DNA of 64,000 bases from Spirochaetia bacterium UBA5763 (GTDB lineage Bacteria; Spirochaetota; UBA4802; UBA5550): positions 238,058 through 302,057 of the forward strand of contig DIEX01000031.1 in NCBI GenBank assembly GCA_002418835.1. Direction: 5' to 3'. Every line of letters begins with the position of its first letter. Position 1 is the stretch's first letter. The notes under the pieces are model-generated. The model was not told the DNA's origin. It ran no database searches and saw only the letters and a program-made list of their open reading frames with translations. Positions 62,994-64,000 of the stretch are shown in pieces. Made by a program: the position numbers and the translations under genes.

Positions 62994-64000
62994 TGCATAG
63001 TGTTTATAATGATATAGCTTCAGCACTGAATCAAAACAGGAGCATCGTTGTCGTTACAGTCTTCAGTAAGTCCGGCTCAGCACCGCGCGAAGAGGGTGCG
63101 AAGATGATGGTGAGAGAAGATGGGACAATTACCGGAACAATAGGTGGAGGAAAACTGGAAGCTGAAGCAATTAAAGGGGCCCTTGAGCTTTTTAAAACAG
63201 GCGGGTCCGTTATTGCGCCATTTAATCTTACAGGTGCTGATGCTGCTGATATGAATATGATCTGCGGCGGTTCCGGCGAACTTTTTTTAGACTATATCAG
63301 CGTAGATGATCCGGTTAATCCTGAAATCTACAACAGCATACTTGAAGTAAGAAAAAAAAGGGAGAAAGCATGGCTTATTACCGGCATTGGAACCGGAAGC
63401 AACAGTAACAGGCGGAAACAGCAGTGCCTGATAAAACAGGATCATACCATGATCGGAGAGTTTGAAACAGACAGGGAATTTCTTGCTAAGCTTATTAATG
63501 GCCCGGCTAAAATAACAATTCATTCAGAGGCCAGGGACGGACAGAGGATACTTGTTGAATCGATTAGAAATGCAAGCACTGTATATATTTTTGGAGCGGG
63601 CCATGTGTCCCAGAAGGTTGTACCTATCGCGGAATCAGTAGGGTTTAATACTGTAGTGATCGATGACAGATCTGATTTCGCGAACAGGGAGAGGTTCCCC
63701 ACATCTGAAATTGTTCTCCTCAAAACATTCAATGACCCTCTGCCTGAATTTCCCTATGATGATGACTGCTTTATTGTCATTGTCACAAGGGGCCACATGT
63801 ATGATAAGACAGTTCTTGCTCAGGTGATGAGAAAACCTGTACAATACCTCGGTATGATCGGCAGCAGGTCAAAACGTGATCTGCTGTATAAAACTCTTGC
63901 TGCTGAAAAGGGGTTCAGGGATGAGGAATTCGCGCGTATCCATTCCCCCATAGGGCTTGACATAAAAGCTGAGAGCCCGGAGGAGATCGCTGTGAGTATA
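62993..64000 (+). CDS. xdhC: XdhC/CoxI family Moco maturation protein, 3' end outside the window
   Basis: The open frame of 336 codons continues past the right edge. It begins with ATG in the TAATG overlap. The N-terminal XdhC signature (SKSGSAPREEGAKMMV, TGTIGGGKLEAEA) and the C-terminal Rossmann domain (IFGAGHVSQKVV; TRGHMYDKTVL; YLGMIGSRSKR) are both present. XdhC proteins bind the molybdenum cofactor, help its sulfuration and deliver it to xanthine dehydrogenase-family enzymes. That fits its place with the mop gene. Family length is about 340-350 residues, so only a few residues are missing. Confidence 0.92.
   Translation, partial: MHSVYNDIASALNQNRSIVVVTVFSKSGSAPREEGAKMMVREDGTITGTIGGGKLEAEAIKGALELFKTGGSVIAPFNLTGADAADMNMICGGSGELFLDYISVDDPVNPEIYNSILEVRKKREKAWLITGIGTGSNSNRRKQQCLIKQDHTMIGEFETDREFLAKLINGPAKITIHSEARDGQRILVESIRNASTVYIFGAGHVSQKVVPIAESVGFNTVVIDDRSDFANRERFPTSEIVLLKTFNDPLPEFPYDDDCFIVIVTRGHMYDKTVLAQVMRKPVQYLGMIGSRSKRDLLYKTLAAEKGFRDEEFARIHSPIGLDIKAESPEEIAVSI

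Overview
This 64 kb window is a bacterial chromosome segment of low to moderate GC. By eye it is AT-rich in the first 10 kb and clearly less so after 55 kb. There are no insertion sequences, phage genes or CRISPR arrays. The gene set suggests a free-living, sensory-rich, anaerobic Gram-negative-type bacterium: multi-PAS hybrid kinases, a chemoreceptor, c-di-GMP enzymes, a mononuclear molybdenum aldehyde oxidoreductase with iron-sulfur partners, and many TTG/GTG starts. A spirochaete (Spirochaetota) fits this mixture, with Desulfobacterota as the alternative. This is inference from gene content; no 16S gene is present to decide it.

Layout. 0-0.6 kb: the 5' part of tRNA-Ala(TGC) running out of the left edge, then csaA. 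0.66-9.6 kb: a tight run of same-strand genes encoding two TPR proteins with degenerate Mrr-like nuclease domains, a cNMP-binding/MinD-like fusion, a small membrane protein, a STAS protein, a 728-residue six-hairpin glycosidase-like protein and a ParB-fold protein. It looks like one functional unit whose job I cannot name. 9.6-12.7 kb: a five-domain S1 protein with a small overlapping partner, a GNAT enzyme and a small TPR protein. 12.8-15.4 kb: a CoA-transferase pair divergent from a TetR regulator, with repeated GTCTGTAT operators between them. 15.5-24.2 kb: HEAT-repeat protein, DEDD exonuclease, ilvD, a 7TMR hybrid kinase, a GerMN protein and a CYTH phosphatase/cyclase. 24.2-27.6 kb: pheS-pheT. 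27.8-35.1 kb: ROK kinase, PAP2 phosphatase, ABC-F ATPase, a membrane PAS sensor and a PHP phosphoesterase. 35.2-35.6 kb: two tandem 51-residue membrane-protein genes behind a strong promoter carrying three GGTTTACC/GGAAAACC-type palindromes. 36.5-39.3 kb: phosphoglucose/phosphomannose isomerase and phosphohexomutase. 39.3-54.2 kb: a signalling island (GHKL-HDOD fusion, minimal chemoreceptor, eight-PAS hybrid kinase, Cys-motif membrane protein, REC-PAS kinase, REC, REC-HD-GYP, GAF-PAS-GGDEF). 54.2-64 kb: an AraC regulator divergent from a molybdenum hydroxylase cluster (MoeA-like protein, aldehyde oxidoreductase, FAD/Fe-S/CCG-domain oxidoreductase, small Cys protein, methyltransferase, C_GCAxxG_C_C protein, XdhC cut by the right edge).

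How the parts work together. The last 9 kb is a coherent molybdenum enzyme module: XdhC and the MoeA-like protein would load and sulfurate the cofactor, the 908-residue enzyme would oxidise an aldehyde or related substrate, and the FAD/Fe-S protein would take the electrons. The 47.7-54.2 kb genes form a His-Asp relay that probably ends in opposing c-di-GMP synthesis and breakdown. The most unusual items are the tandem mini-genes at 35.2-35.5 kb with their operator cluster, the paired TPR/pseudo-nuclease proteins, the GHKL-HDOD fusion, and an oxidoreductase that has the flavin fold of GltD but appears to lack its NADPH domain.
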